DNA from: Pseudolysinimonas yzui
GTDB taxonomy: Bacteria > Actinomycetota > Actinomycetes > Actinomycetales > Microbacteriaceae
DNA length: 64,000 bases
Reading direction: 5' to 3'
Assembly: GCF_014653215.1 (NCBI RefSeq)
Contig: NZ_BNAI01000001.1
Location: 186,001-250,000 of the forward strand
The position numbers and the translations under genes are program-made. Positions 35,125 through 43,928 of the stretch are shown in pieces. Under the pieces are notes generated by a model. That model saw only the letters and a program-made list of their open reading frames with translations. It did not search any database and was not told where the DNA came from. Each line of letters begins with the position of its first letter. The first letter of the stretch is position 1.

Positions 35125-35168
35125 GGCCGGACCCGATGACTTCAGCGACGACCGAGAGGAGGTAATCG

Positions 35169-35783
35169 ATGCCTGCGAAGCCCGACGCCACGGCTGCGCG
35201 CCGCACCCGTCTGACGACGGCACGGGAGAGCGAGATCCTCAAGGCGACCCTCGAGCTGCTCGAGGAGGTCGGCTACCAGGGGCTGACCATGCCGGCGGTC
35301 GCGAGTCGTGCGCGGTGCAGCACCGCGACGATCTACCGGCAGTGGCAGGGCAAGTCGGGGTTGGTCATCGCCGCTTTGGAGGCGCATCGTTCCGGTCCGC
35401 CCCCCGGGCCCGACACCGGGACGCTGCGGGGTGACCTGGTCGCGATGATCAGCGACGTGCCGAACATCGCCGAGTCGGAGCTGGCGCTGATGGCGGCCCT
35501 CGCGCATGCATCGCTCCGGGACGAGAGCCTCGCCGAGGCGATGCGCATCGAGCTCTCCGGCGCCGCGAAGTCTCCCCTCGATCACGCGATCGACCGGGCC
35601 GTCGCCCGTGGCGACATCAATCCCACCGACGAGGTGCGCCGGTACGCGCACCACATCCTGTTGTCGATCGCGATGGCGCGTCATCTCATCGAGGGACAGC
35701 GCCCCGATCTGGAGTACCTCACCCGGTTCGTCGACTGCGTGCTGCTTCCCGTTCTTCAGGCACCGGCCTCCGACGCCTCCTGA
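35169..35783 (+). CDS. TetR family transcriptional regulator
   Basis: A 204-residue TetR protein of a different branch. The HTH region is LTMPAVASRARCSTATIYRQ (about 39-58), and the C-terminal domain resembles TetR_C_11-type sensors (DEVRRYAHHILLSIAMARHL). AGAGGAGG precedes the ATG. It lies 99 bp upstream of the first monooxygenase gene, with a perfect palindrome in the gap, so it is the nearest candidate repressor of that operon. Confidence 0.88.
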   Translation: MPAKPDATAARRTRLTTARESEILKATLELLEEVGYQGLTMPAVASRARCSTATIYRQWQGKSGLVIAALEAHRSGPPPGPDTGTLRGDLVAMISDVPNIAESELALMAALAHASLRDESLAEAMRIELSGAAKSPLDHAIDRAVARGDINPTDEVRRYAHHILLSIAMARHLIEGQRPDLEYLTRFVDCVLLPVLQAPASDAS

Positions 35784-35840
35784 CCGTCTTCCGCGTCTGA
35801 CTTGTCGGATGCGCGGCGGAGCGCTATTCTCCGAAGAGAA

Positions 35841-35858
35841 CGAAACGCTGTCGTTTCG
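35841..35858. promoter_or_regulatory. TetR-type operator before monooxygenase operon
   Basis: CGAAACG-CTGT-CGTTTCG is a perfect 18-bp interrupted palindrome 25 bases before the monooxygenase ATG. A GGAG site (35871-35874) follows. Size and symmetry suit a TetR dimer; which of the nearby TetR proteins binds is not known. Confidence 0.6.
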
Positions 35859-35882
35859 ATAAAGCAAACCAGGAGTTCAACG

Positions 35883-37214
35883 ATGACCCAGCCGGCCGGC
35901 ATCGCGCCGTTCCCCCCGCCGCCTCCGCCTGTGCCGACCGGACCGGTCGAATCCCCGTGGTTCACCGACAAGGGCCGTGCGATCCGCGACGAGGTGCGAG
36001 CACTTCTGCCGCTCATCCGTGAGGACGCTCAGGAGGGCGAACGCATCGGGGCACTGACCCCTCGGGTCCTCGAAGCTCTCGACGCCGCCGGTGTCTACAA
36101 GATGACGATGCCCGAGGAGTGGGGCGGATACGGCCTCGGCACCCGCGACCTGCTCGAGATCATCAGCGTTCTCGGGGAGGCCGACGGCTCGGCCGGCTGG
36201 GCCGCCTTCGTCGGCATCGGCATCAAGAACCTGCTCGCCCTCAACCCCCAGATGGTCGAAGAGGTGCGCGCCGACGCCGAAGGATGGGTCGGACCCGCCG
36301 TGGTCGGCGCCTCGGTGTTCGCCACGAACGTCGGTCGCGCTCGCCGCGTCGACGACGGCTGGATGATCGAGGGCCGCTGGGCGTTCGGCAGTGGAAGCAA
36401 GCACGCCCGCTGGGCGATGGTGGGTGTCGAGTACGACCCCGCGACCCACCCGGGCACCGGCCGCGGTGTCGTCGTGCTGCCGCTGCCCGACTACGAGATC
36501 GTCGACGACTGGCACGTCATGGGCCTCTCGGGAACCGCGAGCAACTCGATCCGGGTGGCGCAGGAGACCTTCGTTCCCGAGCACCGCTTCCTCGACCTCG
36601 CGGAGTACCCGATGCGCTTCATGGAGATGCATCAGCGGTACAGCGGCCCGGGCTATCAGCAGCGGGGAACCGCCCTGTTGATCACCGTGTCGGTCGCCGA
36701 CGTCGCGATCGCCCTGGGCATGGCGCGCGGCGCCCTGTCGTGCTTCGCCGAACAGGCCAGGAAGCGCCAGCCGTTCAGCCTGCCGTACCCCACGATCGCC
36801 GACATGCCGAGCGCCCAGGTGGCGGCCGGCAAGGCCCTCGCGATGATCAACATCTCGGCCGCGACGATCGAGGGCATCGCCGATCAGGTCGACGCCCGCA
36901 CGGCCGTCGGTCTCGACTTCTCGCACGAGGAGGAGAGCGAGATCGCGCTCAACCTCGCCTACGCGGCGAACCTCTGCGAAGACGCCATCAACCTGCTGCA
37001 GAAGACCATCGGATCGTCGACGGTCTCGCTCAGCAACCCGATCCAGCGCTTCGTGCGCGACGTGCGGGTGCTGACGTCGCACGGAGCGATCCGGGTCGAC
37101 CCGCAGGCGGAGCAGAACGGCCGACGCGTTCTGGGCTTCGACCCGTTCCCCATGTTCGGTGGCGCCGTTCCGCTGCGTCAGGCAGAGACCAAGAAGGAAG
37201 GACCCCGCCCATGA
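35883..37214 (+). CDS. Flavin-dependent monooxygenase, acyl-CoA dehydrogenase fold
   Basis: A 443-residue group D-type flavoprotein (HsaA/DszC/SadA-like), using reduced flavin from a separate reductase. Motifs are MPEEWGGYGLG (N-terminal domain), EADGSAGWAAFVGIG, EGRWAFGSGSKHARW and DDWHVMGLSGTASNSI (beta domain), and the C-terminal SNPIQRFVRDVRVLTSHG with a histidine typical of such oxygenases. The N-terminus is unusual: six consecutive prolines in PFPPPPPPVPTGP. It starts an operon with SnoaL-like and FMN reductase genes. Substrate unknown. Confidence 0.85.
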   Translation: MTQPAGIAPFPPPPPPVPTGPVESPWFTDKGRAIRDEVRALLPLIREDAQEGERIGALTPRVLEALDAAGVYKMTMPEEWGGYGLGTRDLLEIISVLGEADGSAGWAAFVGIGIKNLLALNPQMVEEVRADAEGWVGPAVVGASVFATNVGRARRVDDGWMIEGRWAFGSGSKHARWAMVGVEYDPATHPGTGRGVVVLPLPDYEIVDDWHVMGLSGTASNSIRVAQETFVPEHRFLDLAEYPMRFMEMHQRYSGPGYQQRGTALLITVSVADVAIALGMARGALSCFAEQARKRQPFSLPYPTIADMPSAQVAAGKALAMINISAATIEGIADQVDARTAVGLDFSHEEESEIALNLAYAANLCEDAINLLQKTIGSSTVSLSNPIQRFVRDVRVLTSHGAIRVDPQAEQNGRRVLGFDPFPMFGGAVPLRQAETKKEGPRP

Positions 37215-37741
37215 GCGGATTCACGATCGTCAACGGACTGGCGGAGATCACCGATCCCGCGATCTACCAGAACTGGCTCGACAACGAGGAGTTCAAAGCG
37301 GCCGTCGCCGCCGACCCCTCGCCGGAGCGCACCGCCGTCAAGCGGCTGCTCGTCGAGTTCGAAGCCGACCTGTCGCGCATGGTGCGTGACAACCGGGTGC
37401 AAGAGGATGTCGTCGAGGTGATGACGAAGTACGTCGCCGAGGACTACATCCAGCGCGACCCGAACACCCCCGGCAACGGCCGCGACAACCTCATCGAGCA
37501 CTTCCGTCACGTGCCGATCGTCGGAGCGACCCCGCCGCCCGTCGTGGGCGTGATCCTCGACGGCGAAGTCGCCTGCGTCATGATGCGCGAACTCGCGCCC
37601 GACCCGGTCATCCCCGGAGCCACCTACGAGTGGAACATCCTCACCGTCTTCCGGGTCACCGACGGCAAGCTCGCCGAACACTGGAGCACCTTCCGCAAGG
37701 TCGTTCCGGGCCAGAACCCGATGGGCGATGACCTTGCCTAA
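37211..37741 (+). CDS. SnoaL/NTF2-like protein
   Basis: A 176-residue protein whose C-terminal 120 residues form a SnoaL/NTF2-like cone (MTKYVAEDYIQRDP, GRDNLIEHFR, VFRVTDGKLAEHWSTFR). This family includes small-molecule hydrolases, cyclases and isomerases with few conserved residues. It overlaps the monooxygenase stop by four bases and the FMN reductase start by 14, so it is tightly coupled to them. It may act on the monooxygenase product. Confidence 0.8.
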   Translation: MSGFTIVNGLAEITDPAIYQNWLDNEEFKAAVAADPSPERTAVKRLLVEFEADLSRMVRDNRVQEDVVEVMTKYVAEDYIQRDPNTPGNGRDNLIEHFRHVPIVGATPPPVVGVILDGEVACVMMRELAPDPVIPGATYEWNILTVFRVTDGKLAEHWSTFRKVVPGQNPMGDDLA

Positions 37742-38348
37742 GCTGCACATCGTCGTCGGCAGCACCCGTCCGGGTCGCGTCGCGAAGCCGATCGCCGACT
37801 GGGTCGTCGATCGCACGACCGCCGACGGGCGCTTCGAGGTCGAGCTCGTCGACATCGCCGACTACGACCTGCCGGTGCTCGATGAACCGCACCACCCGGT
37901 GCTCGGCAAGTACGAAAACCCGCACACGTTGCGCTGGGCCGCGAAGATCCGCGAGGCGGATGCCTTCATCTTCGTCATGCCGGAGTACAACTACGGGCCG
38001 CCGGTCGCGCTCCTCAACGCGTTCGACTACCTCGGTCGCGAGTGGACGTACGCGCCGGTCGCGTTCGTCAGCTACGGCGGAATCGCCGGCGGGCTGCGCG
38101 GCGTGCAGGTGATGAAGCAGATCGTCACGACCGTGCGGATGGTTCCGATTCCCGACGGCGTCGTGCTGCCCCTCGTGCTGCAGCACCTGCAGACCGGGGA
38201 GTTCGTGCCGCCGGCGTCCGCCGAGCCGGCGTTCGCGCCGATGCTCACCGAGCTGCTGCGCTGGGCCGAGGCACTCACCGCGCTCCGCGCCGAAGGCCCG
38301 CCGAAGCCGATGCTTCCCCCCGGCCCGCCGCCCGGGCCTCGACCCTGA
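37728..38348 (+). CDS. NAD(P)H-dependent FMN reductase
   Basis: A 206-residue flavodoxin-like FMN reductase. The phosphate-binding loop is VVGSTRPGRVAKPIADW and the flavin-contact motif is MPEYNYGPPVALLNAFDY. SYGGIAGGLRGVQVM follows. It should supply FMNH2 to the monooxygenases. The C-terminus carries a proline-rich tail (PKPMLPPGPPPGPRP) that ordinary members lack. A paralogue lies at 46855. Confidence 0.9.
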   Translation: MTLPKLHIVVGSTRPGRVAKPIADWVVDRTTADGRFEVELVDIADYDLPVLDEPHHPVLGKYENPHTLRWAAKIREADAFIFVMPEYNYGPPVALLNAFDYLGREWTYAPVAFVSYGGIAGGLRGVQVMKQIVTTVRMVPIPDGVVLPLVLQHLQTGEFVPPASAEPAFAPMLTELLRWAEALTALRAEGPPKPMLPPGPPPGPRP

Positions 38349-38383
38349 CCTCACCCCTCGAACACGATGACGTGGAGCACCAG

Positions 38384-39742
38384 ATGACCTCCGTAGCAAC
38401 GCCGCCCGTCGGCGGCCCGCCGCCGGGAATGCCGCCCATGGGGGCACCCCCGGTCGCCGGCCCGAAGTTTCCCGAGTCGCCGTACCTCAGCGAGGTCGGG
38501 CGCCGGATGCGCGACGAGATCATCGAGATGCTGCCGCTGCTGCGGGAGCACGCGGCCGAAGGCGAGGCACTCGGCGAACTCGCGCCCGCCACGCTGGAAG
38601 CGGTTCACCGGGTCGGCGCCTTCAAGGTGACCATCCCGCTGGAACTCGGCGGCTCCGCCCTCGGGGCGCGCGACACGGCCGAGGTCGTGAAGGCGCTCGG
38701 GCAGGGGGATGCCTCGGCCGGGTGGCTCGTGATCGTCTCGAGCGCGGCCCGCAACACCTTGGGCTTCGACCCGAAGGCGCGCGACGAGGTCTTCGCCGGA
38801 GTCGCCGACTGGGTCGGGCCGATCATGTTCGGCGCGACGGTGTTCGCCCCGAAGGTCGGCGACGGCCGGAAGGTCGACGGCGGCTATCTGGTGAAGGGCA
38901 AGTGGTCGTTCGGCAGCGGCAGCAAGCACGCCGCCTGGGGCACCGTCGGGTTCGAGTACGACGACGAGGCCACGGGGGAGCGGCGCCGGGCGATGGGCAT
39001 CCTGTCCCGGGATCAGTACGAGATCGTCGACGACTGGCACGTCATGGGCCTTCAGGCGACGAACTCCAACAGCGTGCGGGCCGACGAAGAGGTCTTCGTT
39101 CCCGACTACCGCGTCGTGCACACCAGCGACCTGCCCAGAATCACCGAGGCGCTGCGCGGCCAGTACTCGGGCCTGGCCTTCAAGCACAGCACGATCGGCG
39201 GGATGGTGGCCACGACCTGTGCGTTCGCCGCCTTGGCGGTGGGGATCGCCCAGGGCGCCCTCGAGTCGTTCCTGCAGCAGGCGGCGAAGCGTCCGCCGTT
39301 CAACCTCCCGTACTCGACAATGGCCGAGATGGCCTCGATCCAGGTCGTCGCCGGCAAGGCGCGTGCCACGATCAACGCCGCCGAGGCGGTGCTCTGGCGT
39401 CACGCGGATGAGATCGACCGTCGCGCGCTCGCCGGCGAGGAGTTCTTCCCGTGGGATGAGCCCGAGATCACGATGGACCTGGTGCACCAGATCCACGAGT
39501 GCCTGCGCGTCGTCGACGGACTGCTGCTGGCGCTCGGCTCGTCGGCCGTCGCCCTCAGCAACCCGCTTCAGCGGGCGGTGCGCGACATCCACGTCGTCGC
39601 AACGCACGGGGCGTTCCGCATCGACCCGATGGCCGAGATCAACGGCCGCGCGCTCTTCGGTCTCGAGCCGTTCCCGATGATGGTCGCGCTCAGCTCGCCG
39701 CCTCCCGGCGCGCCGCCTCCCGGCGCGCCGCCTCGCCCGTAA
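38384..39742 (+). CDS. Second flavin-dependent monooxygenase, acyl-CoA dehydrogenase fold
   Basis: A 452-residue paralogue of the gene at 35883 with the same landmarks (KGKWSFGSGSKHAAW, DDWHVMGLQATNSNSV, SNPLQRAVRDIHVVATHG). Both ends are proline-rich: GGPPPGMPPMGAPPVAGP at the start and PPPGAPPPGAPPRP at the end. The ATG has GGAG ten bases upstream. The pair could act on successive steps or on different substrates with shared reductases. Confidence 0.85.
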   Translation: MTSVATPPVGGPPPGMPPMGAPPVAGPKFPESPYLSEVGRRMRDEIIEMLPLLREHAAEGEALGELAPATLEAVHRVGAFKVTIPLELGGSALGARDTAEVVKALGQGDASAGWLVIVSSAARNTLGFDPKARDEVFAGVADWVGPIMFGATVFAPKVGDGRKVDGGYLVKGKWSFGSGSKHAAWGTVGFEYDDEATGERRRAMGILSRDQYEIVDDWHVMGLQATNSNSVRADEEVFVPDYRVVHTSDLPRITEALRGQYSGLAFKHSTIGGMVATTCAFAALAVGIAQGALESFLQQAAKRPPFNLPYSTMAEMASIQVVAGKARATINAAEAVLWRHADEIDRRALAGEEFFPWDEPEITMDLVHQIHECLRVVDGLLLALGSSAVALSNPLQRAVRDIHVVATHGAFRIDPMAEINGRALFGLEPFPMMVALSSPPPGAPPPGAPPRP

Positions 39743-39828
39743 CTCTTGTTCACCCGCACCACCGCACCACCGCACCACGGCGGACGTCAAAGTAGACGTT
39801 CGTATCGACCGAGTTCAAAGGAGTCTCG

Positions 39829-41358
39829 ATGTCTCAAGCGAATCCCCCCGACGCCCCACCGAAGCTGAGCTGGCGGCAGTACGTCGCCGACTTCGTCAAG
39901 GCGCCCGTCAAGGCGAAGGCGGCCCTCATCGGCAGCCTGCTGCTCGTCGCCATCAGCCCGTCGGCCCTGGCCGCGATGACCCCGTTCGTCGTGCCCGCCT
40001 ACGCGATGGACACCGGCACGCCGCCGCCGGACGGCATCCTGCTGTTCGTCACCGTGCCGATCATCGCCGGCGCGCTCATCCTGCCGTTCGCGGGGCGCTG
40101 GGTCGACCGGTACGGCGCACGCACCGTCGCCCTCCCGGCGGTCATCCTGTACGCGCTCAGCATGGCGGCCATCCCGCTCGCGGCCGGGACGACCTGGCTG
40201 CTCGGGCTGCTGCTCGTTCTGGCGTCGATCTTCGGATTCGCCGCCAGCCTGGGCATCGTGTTCAAGGTCATCTCGGGCTGGTTCCCCGAGCACCGGGGGA
40301 TCGGGTTCGGTCTGATCGGCGTCGTGTCGAGCCTCGCCAGCGCCGCGCTGTCGCCGCTGTTCCAGTGGCTCATCAACGGCAACGCCCCGACGCCCACCGG
40401 CCCGCCCGCGGGTGTCGACATCCCGGAGGGTGCCGCCCCGCCCGAGGGTGCCGTGCCACCCGAAGGTGCTGTTCCCCCGGAGGGCGCCGTTCCTCCCGAG
40501 GGTGCTCTTCCGCCCGAGGGTGCCCTTCCTCCCGCCGGAGGCGGTGACGCCCTCGCGGTCGACCCGAACGTCTTCCTCGGCTTCGGCTGGGACGGCGTGT
40601 ACTACGTGGTCGCGATCGCGATCGCCGTCATCGGCATCCCGGCCGCCATCTGGCTCATCTCCGAGCCCAAGATCACCGCTGCCGGTGCGCTGCCGAAGAT
40701 GCTCGACGCCAACCTGCCCGGTGTGCCGTTCTGGAAGGCTCTCCGCAGTCGTGCCTGGATCTTCGTCGTGCTGCTGCTCACGCTGGTCGGCGTCGGGCCG
40801 ATCGCGATGCGCCAGAACGCCGTCGACTTCTACGGCGGCCTCGGGATCGACGCCGCAACGGTATCGCTCGCCCTCTCCGTGCTCTTCACCGCCTCGGTGA
40901 TCGGTCTGCTCGTCGGGGGAACCGTGCTCGACCGGGCGCGGCACCCGTGGGTTGTCGCCGTGCTCGTCGCGACGGTGCCGGTCGCGCTCGCGATCGCACT
41001 GCTCAACACGGGTTCGGTGCCCCTGCTGTTCGTCTCGATGGCGCTGCTCGGTTTCGCGACCGGCGCGGAGTCCGCGCTCGGCCCGGCACTGCTGGCCAGG
41101 TACTTCGGCCTGAAGTCGTTCGGTGCACTGCAGGGCCTCACCCTCGCGATCTCGGGCACGGCTCTGGCGCTGGCTCCCTACGTCGTGAGCGCGATCCAGG
41201 TCAGCACCGGCACCTTCACCATTCCGTTCCTGGTGGTCGCTGCACTCACCGCGATCGGGGTCGTGTTCGCCATCCTGCTCCCGCGGTACCCGAAGCCGTG
41301 GGTGCTGGAGCTTCCGGAACAGCCGAAAGCCACGGTCGGTCAGACGACGACTGACTGA
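39829..41358 (+). CDS. MFS transporter, oxalate/formate antiporter-like
   Basis: A 509-residue MFS carrier with twelve predicted helices. The first-half loop motif is FAGRWVDRYGARTV, with FKVISGWFPEHRGIGFGLIG after it, as in the OFA and monocarboxylate branch. A hydrophilic segment (about residues 185-245) between helices in the middle contains tandem PPEGAV-type repeats. AAAGGAG precedes the ATG. It may import or export the compound handled by the monooxygenases; direction is unknown. Confidence 0.85.
   Translation: MSQANPPDAPPKLSWRQYVADFVKAPVKAKAALIGSLLLVAISPSALAAMTPFVVPAYAMDTGTPPPDGILLFVTVPIIAGALILPFAGRWVDRYGARTVALPAVILYALSMAAIPLAAGTTWLLGLLLVLASIFGFAASLGIVFKVISGWFPEHRGIGFGLIGVVSSLASAALSPLFQWLINGNAPTPTGPPAGVDIPEGAAPPEGAVPPEGAVPPEGAVPPEGALPPEGALPPAGGGDALAVDPNVFLGFGWDGVYYVVAIAIAVIGIPAAIWLISEPKITAAGALPKMLDANLPGVPFWKALRSRAWIFVVLLLTLVGVGPIAMRQNAVDFYGGLGIDAATVSLALSVLFTASVIGLLVGGTVLDRARHPWVVAVLVATVPVALAIALLNTGSVPLLFVSMALLGFATGAESALGPALLARYFGLKSFGALQGLTLAISGTALALAPYVVSAIQVSTGTFTIPFLVVAALTAIGVVFAILLPRYPKPWVLELPEQPKATVGQTTTD
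40423..40530 (+). repeat. Six 18-bp coding repeats (PEGA[A/V/L]P)
   Basis: Six imperfect 18-bp units encode PEGAAP, PEGAVP (three times) and PEGALP (twice) from residue 199 of the MFS protein. Codon choice differs between units, so selection on protein sequence rather than recent slippage is likely. Confidence 0.85.
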
Positions 41359-41367
41359 CCGAGGAGT

Positions 41368-41409
41368 CGCGCCGGTCGAGGGGAAAAGGTGGGCCCGTCG
41401 ACCGGCGCG
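41368..41409. terminator. 12-bp perfect hairpin after MFS gene
   Basis: CGCGCCGGTCGA (41368-41379) and TCGACCGGCGCG (41398-41409) are exact reverse complements with an 18-base loop, ten bases after the MFS stop. There is no T-run. Confidence 0.55.
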
Positions 41410-41444
41410 GCAGCTCTCAGGCAGTGCCGACTTGCAGGATTCTG

Positions 41445-41461
41445 AACTATACCGTACAGTA
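41445..41461. promoter_or_regulatory. Operator of the 43233 TetR regulon, site 1
   Basis: The minus strand reads TACTGTACGGTATAGTT, matching 14 of 17 positions of the palindrome at 46793. On the plus strand TACAGT (41455-41460) ends six bases before the ATG at 41467, so a -10 element lies inside the operator and the transcript is probably leaderless. Repressor binding would cover the promoter. Confidence 0.65.
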
Positions 41462-41466
41462 CAGAT

Positions 41467-41991
41467 ATGACACTCAACGACGAGATGGTGGCCCCGGTGC
41501 ATCAGCAGCAGCTCGTGAGCCAGGAGGCCTTCCGCGGCGCCATGGGAGCCATCCCCACGCCGGTGTCGATCGTGACCACGGCGCTCGGTGCCCCGCACGG
41601 CACCACCGTCAGCGCCTTCGCCTCGCTCTCACTCGACCCCCCGATGGTGCTCGTGTCGCTGCAGGACAACTCCGACCTGCTCGAGATGATCCGCCAGACC
41701 AAGCGGTTCGGGCTCAACGTGCTCGCCTACAACCAGGGTGACATCGCCGCGACGTTCGCCCAGCGCGGCATCGACCGGTTCGCACAGGTCGACTGGCAGA
41801 TGGATCACGGGTCACCCCGGCTCGCCGGCGTGGCCTCGTGGACCGCGTGCCGGGTGGCCGACTTCGTCACCGCCGGCGACCACGTCATCGTGACGGGCCT
41901 CGTCGAGTCGGCGTTCGACGTCGACATCGCCGGCCTGGTCTACCAGCACCGCCGCTTCGGGCACTTCACCCCCACCGAACCCGCCCCCTGA
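41467..41991 (+). CDS. Flavin reductase, split-barrel family
   Basis: A 174-residue FMN-binding split-barrel reductase (HpaC/RutF type): FRGAMGAIPTPVSIVTT, GTTVSAFASLSLDPPMVLVSL and GLNVLAYNQGDIAATFA are the conserved segments. The C-terminal YQHRRFGHF is also typical. It provides reduced flavin for two-component monooxygenases. The next gene begins 13 bases later and repeats this domain. Confidence 0.9.
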   Translation: MTLNDEMVAPVHQQQLVSQEAFRGAMGAIPTPVSIVTTALGAPHGTTVSAFASLSLDPPMVLVSLQDNSDLLEMIRQTKRFGLNVLAYNQGDIAATFAQRGIDRFAQVDWQMDHGSPRLAGVASWTACRVADFVTAGDHVIVTGLVESAFDVDIAGLVYQHRRFGHFTPTEPAP

Positions 41992-42004
41992 GCGGACCAC
42001 GGTC

Positions 42005-43225
42005 GTGAGCGACGGCACCGCGGCGCCACCCGAAGCCACCCGCACCGAGTGGTGGCGGGCGGTTCTCAACGAATACCCGACGGGAGTCTCGCTCGTCACG
42101 GCGCGACGCGCGAACGGCGACCCGGTGGGCATGATCGTCGGAAGCTTCGTCGCGGTCAGCGAAGAGCCGCCGCTGATCGGCTACTTCGGCGACGACGTCT
42201 CGACGACCTTCCCCGCGTTCCTCGAGGCCGACCGCTTCGCCGTGAGCGTGCTCAGTCATGCGCACGACGACCTGCTGCGGGCCTTCATCCGCAAAGACCC
42301 CGATCGCTACCAACGGCCCGAGCTCGTCACGACCCCGGGCGGCCTGCTCCGGCTCGGGGATGCCGTGGCCTGGTTCGAGGCGCGCACCGAATCCATCCAG
42401 CGCTACGGTGACCACCAGCTCGTGGTCGGTGCCGTCGGCGACTTCGGCGTCGGGTCGGCCGACGCGGGATCGCCGCTGCTGTACCGGCGAGGCGGCTTCG
42501 GGGCCTTCACCGTCCCCTCCGACGGCGTCGATGCGCGCCTGATCGGCGAGCGACTGGCGGCGGCCCAGTCGGCATCCGAGATCCTTCAGACGGTCGCCGA
42601 CCGCATCGGTCGCGACATCGCGATCACGACCCTCGCGGGCGAGTCGGTCGTCGTGCTGTCGATGGTGGCGGCGTCGCAGTCGGAGCTGCGCAGCGCCCTC
42701 CCGCCGCCGCGGATGCCGGGGGCGGGGCCGGTGCGCGCGATCGGCCTCTCGCTGCCGTTCGCGGCTCCCGTCGAACCGCTGTTCGCCGCGTGGGCTCCCG
42801 ATCGGGTGCGCTCGTTCTGGATCGAACGGGCGCGTCATCTGGTCGGAGCCGTCGATCGCCGCCGGGTCGAGGGGCAACTCGCCGCGATCCGGGAGCGCGG
42901 CTACGCCGTCTCGGTCGACCAGGATCTCACCTTCCGGTTCATGAGCCTCGTCACCGATCCCACGGTCGCCCACGAGTCGTACGCCCGGGTGTGGAGCGAG
43001 TACGCGTCGCGGGTCGTCGAGAGCGTCAGCTCCGAACTGCCGTTGAGCGACATCGCCGCGATTCAGGTGCCGGTATTCGACGCGCACGGAGAAGTCGTAC
43101 TCGGACTCACGGTGAGCGCCGTCGGCCCGTTCGATGAGATCGCCGACCTGGATGCCTTCGCCGCCCAGCTGATCGAGGCGGCCGCGCTCATCTCGCAGGC
43201 CCTCGACCCGGGGCGACGCCCGTAA
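42005..43225 (+). CDS. Flavin reductase fused to an IclR-type effector domain
   Basis: A 406-residue two-domain protein. Residues 1-170 are a split-barrel flavin reductase (LNEYPTGVSLVTARR, GMIVGSFVAVSEEPPLIGYF, FAVSVLSHAHDDLLRAF). Residues 175-400 resemble the ligand-binding half of IclR regulators: LFAAWAPDRVRSFW, QLAAIRERGYAVSVDQD, DIAAIQVPVFDAHGEVVLG. No HTH is visible. The enzyme may thus be gated by a pathway ligand. The GTG start at 42005 follows the first reductase closely. Confidence 0.8.
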   Translation: MSDGTAAPPEATRTEWWRAVLNEYPTGVSLVTARRANGDPVGMIVGSFVAVSEEPPLIGYFGDDVSTTFPAFLEADRFAVSVLSHAHDDLLRAFIRKDPDRYQRPELVTTPGGLLRLGDAVAWFEARTESIQRYGDHQLVVGAVGDFGVGSADAGSPLLYRRGGFGAFTVPSDGVDARLIGERLAAAQSASEILQTVADRIGRDIAITTLAGESVVVLSMVAASQSELRSALPPPRMPGAGPVRAIGLSLPFAAPVEPLFAAWAPDRVRSFWIERARHLVGAVDRRRVEGQLAAIRERGYAVSVDQDLTFRFMSLVTDPTVAHESYARVWSEYASRVVESVSSELPLSDIAAIQVPVFDAHGEVVLGLTVSAVGPFDEIADLDAFAAQLIEAAALISQALDPGRRP

Positions 43226-43232
43226 CGCGCGA

Positions 43233-43928
43233 TCAGCGCTCGAAGGCCGGGCCCCACGGGTAGGTCGCATACCCCTCGGGCAGAACGGCCCGCCGGGCGC
43301 CCGCGGGAAGCGCCCCGTCGAGGAAGACCCCGACGACCAGCCGCACGTGGGTCTCGATGAGTTGCGGACTCGGCGTGAACGCCGAGGTGAGGATGTCGAA
43401 CTGGATCGTCGGCGCCGAGAGCCGCAGCAGCACGATCACCCACTGTTCGGGATCGACCACCTCGACGCCACGGCTCACCCCGGCCGCGTGCAGAAGCGGG
43501 GCCAGGATGCTGACGACATCCGGCGCACCGGCATCCCGTCGGGCCTGCTCGATGACCCCCGCGAACTGCTCACGGCGCCCGTGCTCAGAGATCAGCACCC
43601 GGAAGAACGCGATGAGCTCGGGTGCGATCGCCGACTGGACGACCGCGATCATGGCGAGTTTCAGCCGTTCGATCGGGTCGTGTTCGGCGGCCGCGATGGC
43701 GTCGTTGATGTTCGGAACCAGCACCGCCGTCGCGTGCTCCATGACCGCACGGAACAGCGCATCCTTGTGGTCGAAGTGCGCGTACACGGTCGTCTTCGAC
43801 ACCCCGGCCCTGGCGGCGACGGCATCCATCGAGGTGCCGTCGTACCCGTGGGCCAGCAGCAGGTCCACGGCGGCGTCGAGGATCGCGTCCCGCTTCGTGC
43901 GCGCGCCGTGCGGCCGTGGCTGCACCAT
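43233..43928 (-). CDS. TetR family regulator, candidate binder of the 17-bp operator
   Basis: A 231-residue TetR regulator: HTH in SMDAVAARAGVSKTTVYAHF (about 31-50), C-terminal YATYPWGPAFER. It is paralogous to the regulator at 34420. It directly follows the ABC ATPase gene on the minus strand with no gap, and is convergent with the reductase pair by a few bases. The two operators that flank these units make it the natural regulator of both. Confidence 0.9.
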   Translation of the reverse strand: MVQPRPHGARTKRDAILDAAVDLLLAHGYDGTSMDAVAARAGVSKTTVYAHFDHKDALFRAVMEHATAVLVPNINDAIAAAEHDPIERLKLAMIAVVQSAIAPELIAFFRVLISEHGRREQFAGVIEQARRDAGAPDVVSILAPLLHAAGVSRGVEVVDPEQWVIVLLRLSAPTIQFDILTSAFTPSPQLIETHVRLVVGVFLDGALPAGARRAVLPEGYATYPWGPAFER

